Below are positions 1 through 12,085 of a stretch of 64,000 nt of DNA, one piece after another. The translations under genes and the position numbers were made by a program. Origin of the DNA: Prinsepia uniflora (lineage: Eukaryota > Streptophyta > Magnoliopsida > Rosales > Rosaceae); the NCBI GenBank assembly GCA_032719365.1, contig CM064867.1:70926136-70990135 (forward strand). Reading direction: 5' to 3'. The stretch's first letter is position 1. Each line of letters starts with the position of its first letter. The notes below the pieces were generated by a model. It was given only the letters and a program-made list of their open reading frames with translations. It did no database searches and was not told the origin of the DNA.

Positions 1-588
1 ATGGTAATGGTAAAATATGGATTAATGGATCTATGAAATGGCTTTTCGGTTGGATATGTGTTATGTGGTAAAAACGGATTATTGGTTATGAAATGGTATG
101 TCGGGTCGGGGACCCTAAATGGTTTTGGATTTATGGATTTATATTTATGGCTTTGGGCGGTGGCCCACATGGGTTTAATATGTATGGTTGTGGTATTCCA
201 CTGTTTTGGGCTGAGTTCCCACACTTGGTTTTTGGTTAACGGTTTTTGGGCTAAGGCCCTAATGGCTCGGTTGAGCAAACGTTTTGGTTACTGGTTTTCG
301 TGGCATGCATACGTTTTTATTGGAGGGCATAAATGTCTTATAAATGTATTTGGTAAACTTATTGGTTTTTGTCCACTCACAGCTTTTGGTTTTAATGCCC
401 TTCAGGTTGATTACGGGTGCGATTGCAGCAGAGACTGGGACATTGCACACCTCCTCCATCGATCCTTGCGCACTCTGGATGCCCCGTTGGGCAGTGGCTC
501 TTGGTTATCCCTTGTCTGTCACCTCTTGTTGGACGGGAGCAGGGCACATTCCACGGTAATCCCGGGGGGATTGGGATGGGTCCTGTCA
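1..588 (+). mobile_element. Terminal part of a plus-oriented Ty3/gypsy-type LTR
   Basis: The stretch is the reverse complement of the beginning of the minus-oriented LTR at 20444, including the tract that reads GGTTATCCCTTGTCTG and the ending GGGTCCTGTCA at 588. It is therefore the downstream end of an LTR whose start lies left of the window. What follows (589 on) is not a primer binding site but the tail of another LTR, so this is a 3' LTR or, more likely, a solo LTR inserted into that copy. The expected duplication on the right would be CCAGG (589-593), but the left partner is outside the window. The 193-codon open frame here is a chance frame in LTR sequence. Confidence 0.72.
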
Positions 589-709
589 CCAGGGGCAAAA
601 TCGTCATTCTACACTAACGACCCCAACGAGACCAACTAACCACCGATTAAGCTTACTAATCCCATCTTAATCACTATCTTAACCCTAGTTTCTGGGATGG
701 GTCGTTACA
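589..709 (-). mobile_element. Tail of a minus-oriented gypsy-type LTR interrupted by the preceding element
   Basis: The sequence runs from a 'ccaggggcaaaatcgtcatt' segment to GGGATGGGTCGTTACA at 709. The same segment and ending close the LTRs at 4135, 20090 and 23336. The rest of this LTR lies left of the window. No polypurine-tract sequence follows 709, so this copy is either a solo LTR or has lost its internal region. Confidence 0.65.
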
Positions 710-1276
710 GTTACTGCTAGTCACGATTACGATCGTGGACTTGGGGAGTATTAGAGGAAAATGGTATTCCTCTGAACAGTGAATTACGGTGGCGAACTGT
801 TCGGTGACAAAGGTACAGTATCGCTTAGTAGGAGCAGTAAGGATAATTGTCAAGTAGATCAACAAGCTGACCTAGGTGTCAGATGAGAACTGCCATCAAG
901 TCGATTAAACCTCAGGCATAGGTTTGAGGATGAACTGCGAGATGGGACCCGTGCCAGGGGGATGGCAGGACCTAGAGAATGTTGTCATACTAGATGCTGC
1001 GCTAGAGGAAGCTTGGAGATGTTAACCCTTAGTGGGAATATGTTTTTCAGCCTGATGGTTATAGGATGAAGCAAGTTAGTGTGGTAGACTGAAAAGCCTA
1101 TTGGACGACGATTGGTATAACTGACCTGTCAGAGTAGGTGACAGACGAGATCGGCGAGACATCGACACTGTCTCGAGTGAGACTTACGAGCTGAAATGTG
1201 GCTGTGCCGGACGTGTACTTTTACACGAGAGTACCGAGTCGTGAGTGTGCAACGAACCGAGTCGTGCGACACGACT
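710..1276. other. Unassigned 567-bp spacer between two LTRs
   Basis: This GC-balanced stretch lies between an LTR end (709) and an LTR start (1277). It has no open frame of note on either strand and does not match the polypurine tract or PBS regions of the other elements here. It could be the remnant of an internal region or the pre-insertion host sequence. I do not recognise it. Confidence 0.4.
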
Positions 1277-4135
1277 TGTCAGGGCTCACCCTTAATCCCC
1301 CAGGATTAGGGACTAAACCCTGCTCCCGTCTGACATACGCTTGACACGAATGCCAGACTGACGTCTAACCTCCATGTGACACGTAAGTCGGACCAGGGAT
1401 TCTCGAACCAACCAACTGAAAAGTGACCGGTCTTCCCAGAGTATGCCGAACTACTGTGGATCGAGGGTGTGATGTCTCTATCTCTCTCGACCAACAGCCT
1501 GTGCCGCAACAACCTGGAGGGTATCGTAAACACGAAAAAACTGTGAATGGACAAAAATAAAGGATAATTTAAAAAACAGTTCAATAAAACAATTACATTT
1601 ATACCCTCCGTTTCAAAAACCAATGCATGCATATCAAATTCATGTCATAAAAACATGTACGAAAACCAAACACATTTTCCATTTTCTTAAATCCCGGGCC
1701 ACAGCCCAAAACCATCAAAAACCATTATTTGAAAACCAACATCAACAAATTTTAGTAAAATCCAAAACACGTTTAAATCCAAAACCGAGTCTTTAAACTC
1801 CCGAGTCTTTAAACTCAATCCGGGACTTTAAACCCAATCCGGGCCCGTCCCCCATCTATCAAAATCCGGGTCTTTAAACCCAATAACCAGATCCAGCAAA
1901 TCCAATCCAAAACCGTTTGAAAACCATTTTCCATTTCTGAATCCGTAATCTCATCAGGATCCCGAATCCAAACCCAGAACTCATATCCATCTTCTTTCCA
2001 AATCCGAGTCTGTAACCATCATTTTGTAAGTCGGCATCCGGAATAATCATTCCGAACCCAAACCCGGAATCCACTTTCAAGTCCCGAATCGAATCCTGAA
2101 TCGTCATCCGGAATTCCAATTCAAAAACCCGAAATCATGTTTCTCAAAACCACTTTTCTGAACTAGGCTTCAAGCCCGAAAACACTTTCCAAAATCCTTT
2201 TACTTTCTTTGAAATCAAATCTTACTTCAAATCCCGAAATCAACTTATTAAAACCAGGTTTAAATCACAATATCCGTCAAATCTCGTAAAACGTGAAATA
2301 CCGTAATTTCCTCGAAAAACGTGCACAAACCGTAAACCATTACAATCGTAAATAAAATCATAGAATCAAGTATAGAAAACATGTAAAAATATATATGCAT
2401 GCATCAAGAGTTAGAAGGCAAAGTCCACTCACAGACCATTCCGACGTTGCCTCGATACTCGCGCACTTAAGCCGTTCCTGGCCAGTTCGTTATCCTCAGC
2501 TTTCCCGAACCTGGCCAAAACCCATAACGAGGTCACTAACTACTTCACAAAAGTCCTACTCAAGTCCCATAATTTTCCCGTATTTTTAACTATTTTTAAC
2601 CGAGCCCTAAAACCTTCGGGCAGCCCGAAACATATTGAGCCAATGTCCGATTGACTCGAAACCAGCGCCAAAATGTTCGTTACATCGAATACTTTAAAAG
2701 TCGTGTTAGAACCTTCCTTGAAATCCATGCCACGCGCCCACATGCGCCTCCCAAAGGGGCTGCGCGTGGGTCTCACGCGCCGTGCACTGTTCATCTTCAA
2801 CCTCTGTTAAGCCCTGTCTGAACCGGTTCGATCGAGCTGGTTCAATTAAAGCGGCGTACATAGTTTTCCTTCGTTTCCAGTCCAAAATCGATCCTAATTC
2901 TATCCTTAAGTTCGTCCAAACCTCTACAATAATGCTAACTACTTAAAAACATACGATGAGACGAGGTGATTACCTTCCCTATTGGCTGGAAGAACCCGAT
3001 ATGTTCCTCCTTGGTTCCCAGGTCTCTCCGTCGTCCTCTGGTCACGACTTCACCTCCCCTGAGCTCGACTCAAATACCACAACACGCCCTGACTTAACAA
3101 ACTAATCAATAATGGTTCACAATCCAGTTACCAAGTTCAACTCGTGACAAAAGAAACAGAGTAAGTAACAGCGCCTCACCCTTCCTCTAGCTGACCGTCA
3201 AGGCCTCACCGTACCCTTCAGGTCGTCCTTAGCGTCACCACTTCCTCTCTGTCCTTTTTCTTAATTCTAGCTATCAAGACTTATCAAAGATTGAGGGGTT
3301 AGACTTTGGTTCTCAGTACACACGCTCTGTTTCTTAATTCTTGCCACGACAACGGTTAAGTTTAAACTACGGGCAACCCTCATCCGCCCTGTTTTTCAAC
3401 TTACAATCACTGATCACGGCAAGGGAGAGTATTGGGAGAGATTTGTGAAGGCTGGTGCACAAGTCCCTGTTTCTGTGTTTTGTTCTTTTCCATCGTCGAA
3501 CAATATCTAAATGGTTTTAAGGCACAATGTGACGCGACAGAGTAATTTCCACAAACCTCTAGAGTTAATCCAGGTGTCACTTTTCCTCTGGAAAATTGTT
3601 TCAATACAGTCAAGTGTCCCAGTCTTATTGGGCACACGTCTCTATGCACAGAAAGGACCAGAATGCCCTTGTAAGTCTAAATTATCATTTTGCCCCTCAC
3701 CCTTCTAGAACCACATCTTACCCGTCCGATGTCCGATGAAGGCGTGCCGCCTGTCGTTGTACTCAGGACGCCGAGATCTATCTAAGGGTCCTCGGTTTAC
3801 GTGTAAAAACCCTGTCGTGCGAAAATTCAACTTTTCCCCTTCGTTGAACCAAATTACGAAAGTGCCCTCAACCTTCCGAACATCATAACTTCCTCCTCGG
3901 ATGTCGGAATCGGGCGTGCCACCTGTCTACGATCTCGTGACATCTGGAACTACGGCACAGTCATCGGTCAATGCCCAATTGGCCGCCCGAACTAAAAGTC
4001 AACGTTTTACCCAAACCAAGGGCAAAATCGTCATTCTACGCCAAACGTCCAAAGTAACCCACTAACCACCGATTAGTCTCACTAAACCATTACTAATCAC
4101 TCCACTAATCCCGACTTCCGGGATGGGTCGTTACA
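1277..4135 (-). mobile_element. 3' LTR (2859 bp) of a minus-strand LARD-like LTR retrotransposon
   Basis: The LTR begins TGTCAGGG at 1277 and ends GGTCGTTACA at 4135. Read on the minus strand it therefore starts TGTAACGACC and ends in CA. Its partner is at 8970-11661; long stretches are identical or nearly so between the two (for example 3407-3660 against 11046-11300). Immediately right of 4135 lies a polypurine-tract-like region, which makes this the 3' LTR. The LTR contains GAGTCTTTAAACTC dyads near 1787-1816 and a GC-rich inverted repeat near 2730-2785. No coding frame is present; the 60-108-codon frames on both strands have no recognisable domain. Confidence 0.8.
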
Positions 4136-4263
4136 ATCTACCCTCCTTAAAGGAATTTCGTCCCGAAATTCCACATCTCGTATCCCACACCTGGGTCTCC
4201 TACCCGGTAGTCATCTCAACTTTTTTAAAAGTACCAACTCACCTGCGATCAGGCCCAAGTACG
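4136..4263 (-). mobile_element. 3' internal end and polypurine tract of the element with LTRs 1277/8970
   Basis: On the minus strand this reads as a region with a conserved 'cgggacgaaattcctttaag' block, followed by a purine-rich GGAGGG run and the LTR start TGTAACG. The same arrangement flanks the 3' LTR at 27711, and it is a hallmark of the 3' end of plant Ty3/gypsy elements. The internal region is interrupted at 4264 by a solo LTR and resumes at 7411. Confidence 0.75.
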
Positions 4264-7200
4264 TGATAGGACCCGTCCCCGAAGGACAAAGTTAACCGTG
4301 CCCGGTCCTGCTCCCGTCTGACAAGTCAACTGAAAGTCCGAAACTACCCTTCAGCACCTGTCAGACAAGGGATATTTGCGCATGTGCCCGCTCATACCTC
4401 CACCTCTCGAATATCCTCGATCATCGCGCCACGACCTGAAGGGTCAATAAAACAGAAAAGGTGTGAGTGGACAAAAATGACCTCTTATAAAAACATTTTC
4501 CAAAATACATTCTTACCCTCCAGTTTTCACAAACTTGCATGCATATCGTAAAACATGAGTGATAGTATGAAATCATTCAAGTATATACAGTGGACCGATA
4601 AAATCAAAATACGTTTTCTCCTGGTCCATAAAAACTCATGTTCACCAATTCAGTTCAAGTTATAAAACAGCAAATCCCGGCTCTCAGGCCAAAACATGTG
4701 AACACCATCACCTGGCCACAAAGACCAAAAACTCGTACTCCAAACCGGTACGTAATCACAAACATCATGTTTCTAAATTCCATGACCACATTTTCCTTGA
4801 AACTCATTTTTATCAAATCAATTTAATATCTCAAAAAGTTCACAGTTTCCTTAAATCATTTTAACCGCTAAACCACGGTTTCCTCAAAATCATTTTCCCT
4901 AAACCACGAGACTTATTTCCATATCCTGTTGCTTAGAGTCACGTTTATCCCTGCAACGTGTGCATATCAATAGGCTCAAGGACCGCTCAAAATTCGAGCA
5001 TCCGCCGTTGTGAACACATCACCAGCCGGCAATCCGGATCTCGTGAACACATCACTTACCGATCCATACATATATCCAGCACATCTGATCTGAGTCGAGC
5101 CTCCCCTGGGCTGCACGACAAAGGCCGTGCTACGTGACCTCTTCGGGGTAAACACTTCCATCCTGAAGGCGAGCGTTATCTCCAGGGTGCACTCCGGGGA
5201 AAAACATATTTTCTCCCGAAAGCCCTAAATATCCGCAACATATCATCATCACAAAAACCAGTGAAAAATAGTTGCATTGAAAACCAAATCATATATCAAC
5301 ACAGGGTCTCAACCCCAAAATAACCAAAGTCCCGATTTACTTTATAAATCCGAAAATCATCAATATCATAATGTCATCACATGGAAATACAAATCCAATC
5401 AAAATCACAATTCCATTGGGTCTCAAGCCCAAAATATCATTTTCACGCAAATCCGTGCAATCGTAAACCCGAGTTGCCACGATCACGTAAATCCATGAAA
5501 TCAATCACTGACTCATAATCCGAGCCCAAATATCATTTTCAACTTCCTGACTCATAACCCGAGTCAAAACATCATTTTCAATCCGGGCCTAGCCCAAAAA
5601 CATCAATTTCACCATTTCTCGAAAATCGTGCCAAAATATAATATAATAATCATAAAATCGAGAAATCACTGGATTGAAACATCCATCATAACAAATCATA
5701 TCAAATCATATAATAAAGCATTTAAAATCATATATGTATGCATCACGGTTAGAAAACAAAGTCCACTCACACACACCGTCCAAAACGGTACGTTTCTGAG
5801 CTGCACGTTTTTCCGTAAATTCTGGAAATCACAACTCCTGTCCAAAATCATTATAGAGGGTTACTAACATCTCAAAATACAACATATAATTTCCCCCAAT
5901 TTTTTTGGAATTTAAATACGTATTTTAAACGTAAAACAAAACTTCGGATACGCGGAACATTAACAAAACGATATCCGATTTTATCGAAACCAGTGTCAAA
6001 ATGTTCGTTACAATGATAGGATCAAAAGTCATATTGATCGTACCTCGGGATTCTCACTCACGCCTTCCCACGCGCCGCCGTGAGTGGCTGCGCGTGAAAC
6101 CCACGCGCCTGCTACAGTGCATCGTCATAACCCGTATGTCTAGTAAACGAGTCCAATTAGCCCGCGAGATGACCCGGTTCCAATCCTATCAATTCATCCT
6201 TAAACCTTCTAATTGATCATTCAGTTAGCTTCGTTTTAACTTAAATTAAAGTTCTGTAACATTAATTACACAAAACATTACCTACAATCCCACGATTCCA
6301 TGATGAACAATGAAGAACACCCGTCATTGTGCAATCATGGAGTTCCGTTAATCTTAACTGGTTTCTTCCAATTGATGCACCCAGAAGCATCACTGGATCA
6401 CGAGAAGTAGTTTCCCCACATCAATTACACCGTTTGATTGCTCCAAGATCACGACTCGACTTCGAATTTTCCTTACTGTCACCCGGTCTATTCAGAGCCA
6501 ATTGATGGCCAATTTCCTTCGTTCTTTCGAAGATTCTGATCGTAGTGATCTCAGAAGGCTCAAATTGAGCTTCATTTCGATCCTCAAGGCCCAATTCCCG
6601 GTATTTGAATTTTCCCCCCAATATCCAAATTTTCGAATTCCCAGTTCCCAGCCATCAATCGATCCCAGTGTTTCCCCAGGTATCTCAATCCATTAATCTC
6701 TCATTTTTCTCTCAAGAACGGCAGAGGAAGGGAGCCAATTCTACCAGTTCTCCCACACTGATTTTTGACGGTCCACGGGTAAGAAACAAAGAAGAAGAAA
6801 ATGGGGGAAAAAGATGGAGAAGGAATGATGATGTTGTAATGATGGTGTTTGGAGGGAAACAAGGAGCTGGAAACAAGGGATGGGTGACACTTGTCACTCA
6901 TCCGGATGTGCACAGTCATCAGTTACTATTCATTATTATATTATTATTTTAATCGAAGCTTCGGTTCGTTAATTCGTTTCCTTGACCATAACTTCGTCGT
7001 CGAATCTCAGAGTTTGGCATGCCGTCTGTCGTTGGATTCGTATCGACGAGACCTACGTAACGGTCCTTGGTCCTCGTCCATCGGACCTCCCGATCAAAAG
7101 GTCAACATTTGGCCCCTAATATGCCAAATTACCAAAATACCCCTCAACTTCCGAACACCATAACTTTCTCCTCGAATGTCGGAATTGAACGTGCCACCTG

Positions 7201-7410
7201 TCTATGAACTCGTGACGTTCTGAACTACGTCACAGTCATCAGTCAAAGTCCATTTGACCGCCCGAACTAAAAGTCAACATTTTGCCCATGCTAGGGGCAA
7301 AATGGTCATTTTGCACAATTCATCCGATTTCACTCAACTAATCCCTGATTAGTCATTCTAAACCATAATTAATTAATATTCAATCCCGATATTCAGGACG
7401 GGTCATTACA
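4264..7410 (-). mobile_element. Solo LTR (3147 bp) nested in the internal region of the LARD-like element
   Basis: It starts TGATAGGACCCGTCCCC at 4264 and ends GGGTCATTACA at 7410. The base sequence before it ends GTACG and the sequence after it starts TACGC, giving a 4-of-5 target-site duplication (TACG). Both flanks read as one continuous internal region of the host element. Neither a PBS nor a polypurine tract flanks it, so it is a solo LTR. The GC-rich inverted repeat is at about 6059-6106. Short frames inside have no recognised domain. Confidence 0.75.
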
Positions 7411-8969
7411 TACGCCACAACACTCCTACGACCAGTTTCGACACGAACGTACCATCGCCCAAAACTATCAACTCAAGTTCTTCCCAGACTCCCGGTCCTT
7501 TGCCAGTAGGAATCCTCAACCATGCCATCAAAACGACTATATTCCCGCTTAAAGCCTTCTCCTAACGCCCGCTACACCCGGCGTCACCAAGTACTTCTCT
7601 ACCTTGGAACACAATACAAATTAAGGGAGGTTACAAGTCCAGGCATTTCCACCTCGAGTTTCCCAACTCAACTCCACGAGCCTTAGGCGATCCTCAACTT
7701 CTACGGATCACGACCACGTTTCCGCACCCAAACCACTCACATGTCGGTTAATCACTGTGTATGCACATCCGAACAGGGTATCAATCATCACTCCTTTTGA
7801 TGATCGCATCACATCTTGCCCGAGGTTCCACTCCAACCTCCGACGAAGACACCAACTCTCGGAATCACAATCAACACTTACGAACCTTAAACAATTCCAA
7901 GCACGAGCCTCGGCATCACCCAAATGCCAACCTCAGTATTTCTAACGCTTCAGGATGAGTCCACGAAAATGATCCCACTGATGGTCAAACCTGTCCATAC
8001 CAACCTAGCCCGATCCAACACGAAGCCTAGGTCCACTGCTCTATTCTGATTAACCAATGGCATCCTGACCGTTCGTCCCGATACATGACCTACCCATGGT
8101 CATCCCTACCTCGCTCTGAGTACAAACACTCGTCCAGAGTCATCCACCAGGCAACCACTACCTCGGCTGCACCTGGCAGCACCGTCTCCAATCCGGCCGT
8201 AAATCGGTCCAAACCACAATGACTACGATACCACAAACCCCAACTCACAGTCCAGAAATCCCACGGGGTACCTCAAATCATCCCCGTCGTCTGGTTATCC
8301 AAACCCGCAATTACCACTGGTTCACTACAGACTTATCACTCGGGTCGTCCCACCCGACTAAGACCATTCCTTATCGTGACTCTACTCACCAACATCAACC
8401 ACTATCCATCACTAGGGGGAAAATCCCTCAAATCTCAACGTAGTTCCTAAACCCTGCCACTCAAGGCATCCGGCTACTCGTAGCCGCACATTTCAAACTC
8501 ATCACAACTGACCAAAGGTCACCAATCCATACGATCAACATCCAAACACTCTCCGGCCAAACCGCCACCGTCAATCGGCCTCCTTGGCCTACGTATCTTA
8601 CTAACTCAACAAGCTACTCTCAGGCCCCTCAGGCCGACCAACCTACCCCTCCGTAGCTCACCTGCTACAAGTGTATCTCTGGCCCTTATGGTCCATCCAT
8701 CAAGCAAAACCAGTGCCAACACACGAACCGTTCCGGCCTTAAGCCGACATATGTCAAATCTCGCACCGCGTATCGGGCGACTAGCACCCTCAATCGCTGC
8801 TATCTAGCCCCCTCGAACGTACGATCACTATCGTATCCAAGTTGCTGACGGGCTGTTCCGCATCGAGACATCACATCCACAGTAGCATCACACCACCCAA
8901 GTCAACGAACCAACGACTCTGGGAACCAAACCTCACGCAGAACACCCGAAACCTCGCTCTGATACCAAT
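7411..8969 (-). mobile_element. Non-coding internal region of the LARD-like element
   Basis: This is the rest of the internal region between 4263 and the PBS. With the nested LTR removed, the whole internal region is about 1.69 kb. It shows no gag, protease, integrase or reverse transcriptase motif on either strand, and the longest frame is about 75 codons. That makes the element non-autonomous and LARD-like. The C-rich, low-A+T composition on the plus strand differs from the LTRs. Confidence 0.6.
8956..8967 (-). other. Primer binding site, initiator tRNA-Met type
   Basis: On the minus strand these bases read TGGTATCAGAGC, complementary to the 3' end of plant initiator tRNA-Met. They lie two bases inside the LTR that begins at 8970. 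This fixes the element's orientation as minus and the LTR at 8970 as the 5' LTR. Confidence 0.88.
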
Positions 8970-11661
8970 TGTCAGGGCCCACCCCTAATCCCCCAGGATT
9001 AGGGACTAAACCCTGCACCCGTCTGACTTACGCTTGACACGAATGCCAGACTGACGTCTAACCTCCATGTGACAAGTAAGTCGGACCAGGGATTCACGAA
9101 CCAACCATCTGAAAAGTGACCGGTCTTCCCAGAGTATGTCGAACTACTGTGGATCGAGGGTGTGATGTCTCTATTTCTCTCGACCAACAGCATGTGCCGC
9201 AACAACCTGGAGGGTATCGTAAACACGAAAAAACTGTGAATAGACAAAAATAAAGGATAATTTAGAAAACAGTTCAATAAAACAATTACATTTATACCCT
9301 CCATTTCAAAAACCAATGCATGCATATCAAATTCATGTCATAAAAACATGTACGAAAACCAAACACATTTTCCTTTTTCTCAAATCCCGGGCCACAGCCC
9401 AAACCCATCGAAAACCATTATTTGAAAACCATCATCATCAAATCTCAGTAAAATCCAAAACACGTTTAAAGCCACATTCCCATCCATCGAACCTGCTGGA
9501 TCTATCCGAGTCTTTAAACTCAATCCAGGCCTCAATATAATCCGAGTCTTTAAACTCTCGAGTCTTTAAACTCAATCCGAGTCTTTAAACCCAATCTGGG
9601 CCCGTCCCCCATCAATCATAATCCGGGTCTTTAAACTCAATAACCAGATCCAGAAAATCCAATCCAAAACCGTTTGAAAACCATTTTCCATTTCCGAATC
9701 CGAATCGGTAATCTCATCAGGATCCCGAATCCAAACCCAGAACTCATATCCATCTTCTTTCCAGATTCGAGTCTGTAACCATCATTTTGTAAGCCGGCAT
9801 CCGGAATAATCATTCCGAACCCAAACCCGAAATCCACTTTCAAGTTTCGAATCAAATCCCGAATCATCATCCGGAATTCCGATTCAAAAACCCGAAATCA
9901 CGTTTCTCAAAACCATTTTTCTGAACTAGGCTTCAAGCCCGAAAACACTTTCCAAAATCCTTTTACATTCTTTGAAATCAAATCGTATTTCAAATCCGGA
10001 AATCAACTTATTAAAACCAGGTTTAAATCACAATATCCGTCAAATCTCGTAAAACGTGAAATACCGAAGGCAAAGTCCACTCATAGACCATTCCGATGTT
10101 ACCTCGATACGCGCGCACTTACGCCGTTCCCGCCCAATTCGCTATCCTCGGCTTTCCCGAACCTGTCCAAAACCCATAACGAGGTCACTAACTACTTCAC
10201 AAAAGTCCTACTCAAGTCCCATAATTTTCCTGTATTTTTAACTATTTTTAACCGAGCCCTAAAACCTTCGGGCAGCTCGAAAAATATCGAGCCAATGTCT
10301 GATTGACTCGAAACCAGCGCCAAAATTTTTGTTACATCGAATACTTGTTGGAACCTTCCTTGAAATCCATGCCACGCGCGCCGCCCAAAGGGGCTGCGCG
10401 TGGGTCTCACGCGTCGTGCACTGTTCATCTTCAACCTTTGTTAAGGCCGGTCTAAACCGGTTCGATCCAGCTGGGTCAATTAGAGCGGCGTACACAGTTT
10501 TCCTTCGTTTCCAGTCCAAAATCGATCCTAATTCTATCCTTAAGTTCGTCCAAACCTCTACAATAATGCTAACTACTTAAAAACATACGATGAGACGAGG
10601 TGATTACCTTCCCTATTGGCTGGAAGAACCCGATATGTTCCTCCTTGGTTCCCAGGTCTCTCCGTCGTCCTCTGGTTACGACTTCACCTCCCCTGAGCTC
10701 GACTCAAATACCACAACACGCCCTGACTTAACAAACTAATCAATAATGGTTCACAATCCAGTTACCAAGTTCAAATCGTGACAAAAGAAACAGAGTAATT
10801 AACAGCGCCTCACCCTTCCTCTAGCTAACCATCAAGGCCCCACCGTACCCTTCAGGTCGTCCTTAGCGTCACCACTTCCTCTCTATCCTTTTTCTTAATT
10901 CTAGCTATCAAGACTCATCAAAGATTGAGGGGTTAGAATTTGGTTCTCAGTACACACGCTCTGTTTCTTTCACGGGTCAATGTTCTTGCCACGACAACGG
11001 TTAAGTTTAAACTACGGGCAACCCTCATCCGCCCTGTTTTTCAACTTACAATCCCTGATCACGGCAAGGGAGAGTATTGGGAGAGATTTGTGAAGGCTGG
11101 TGCACAAGTCCCTGTTTCTGTGTTTTGTTCCTTTCCATCGTCGAACAATATCTAAATGGTTTTAAGGCACAATGTGACGCGACAGAGTAATTTCCACAGA
11201 CCTCTAGAGTTAATCCAGGTGTCACTTTTCTTGTGGACAATTGATTCAATACAGCCAAGTGTCCCACTCGTATTGGGCACACATCTCTATGCACAGAAAG
11301 GACCAGAATGCCCTTGTAAGTCTAAATTACCATTTTGCCCCTCACCTTTCTAGAACCACATCTTACCCGTCTGATGTCCGATGAAAGCGTGTCGCCTGTC
11401 GTTGTACTCAGGACTCCGAGATCTATCTAACGGTCCTCGATTTACGTGTAAAAACCCTATCGTGCGAAAAGTCAACTTTTCCCCTTCGTTTAACCAAATT
11501 ACGAAAGTGCCCTCAACCTTAGGAACATCATAACTTCCTCCTCGGATGTCGGAATCGGGCGTGCCACCTGTCAACGATCTCGTGACGTCTAGAACTACGT
11601 CACAGTCATCGGTCAATGCCCAATTGGCCGCCCGAACTAAAAGTCAACTTTTTACCCAAAC
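8970..11661 (-). mobile_element. 5' LTR (truncated) of the LARD-like element
   Basis: It starts TGTCAGGGCCC at 8970 and is collinear with the LTR at 1277-4135 until 11661, where similarity stops. The last 119 bp of the partner (4017-4135) are missing and are replaced by unrelated sequence plus a plus-oriented LTR fragment. GAGTCTTTAAACTC dyads lie at 9508-9600. A stretch corresponding to about 2325-2410 of the partner is missing near 10064. Confidence 0.8.
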
Positions 11662-12085
11662 AGTTGGTTGTGGAATTGGGTAACGACCCGTCCCTAATTT
11701 TGAGGATTAACTATGGACTAATGATAGATTAGCGAGGTTAATTGGGAATTAAACAAGGATTAACGAACATTCAGGGCGAAATTACGATTTTACCCTAGAC
11801 GATGATAAAAAGTTAACTTCTAACCCGGGAGGTCCGATGGCCGAGGGCCGAGGACCGTTACGTAGGTCGGGACGATACGAATTCGTAGACGGGCGGCACG
11901 TCGAATTCGGACGCTCGACGAAGAAGTTACGATTCAAGGAAGGTCCAAGAAACTATTGCACATTTTACGAGACGGGAGACTTTTGGCAGCAAGTGGGGCC
12001 CAGGTATTTTGGACATGCCAATGGATGAGTGACAGGTGTCACCCATCCATTACCGAGCCCAAACAATTCATTCATATCCACCCTT
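11662..12085 (+). mobile_element. Plus-oriented gypsy LTR 5' fragment
   Basis: From 11681 the sequence reads TAACGACCCGTCCC and continues like the start of the plus-oriented LTR at 15353, including a 'gatgagtgacaggtgtcac' motif near 12025 that has a counterpart near 15813. Only about 400 bp are present before a minus-oriented LTR starts at 12086. The 19 bp at 11662-11680 match neither LTR start and may be junction filler. Confidence 0.6.

Noticed and set aside
58..639. 193-codon open frame on the plus strand
   Set aside because: It lies in the reverse complement of a gypsy-type LTR, crosses the LTR boundary at 588 and has no recognisable domain.
1780..1880. CRISPR-like regular repeats (GAGTCTTTAAACTC)
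   Set aside because: The spacing is irregular, the spacers are not unique, and the context is a plant LTR; it is a dyad array within the LTR.
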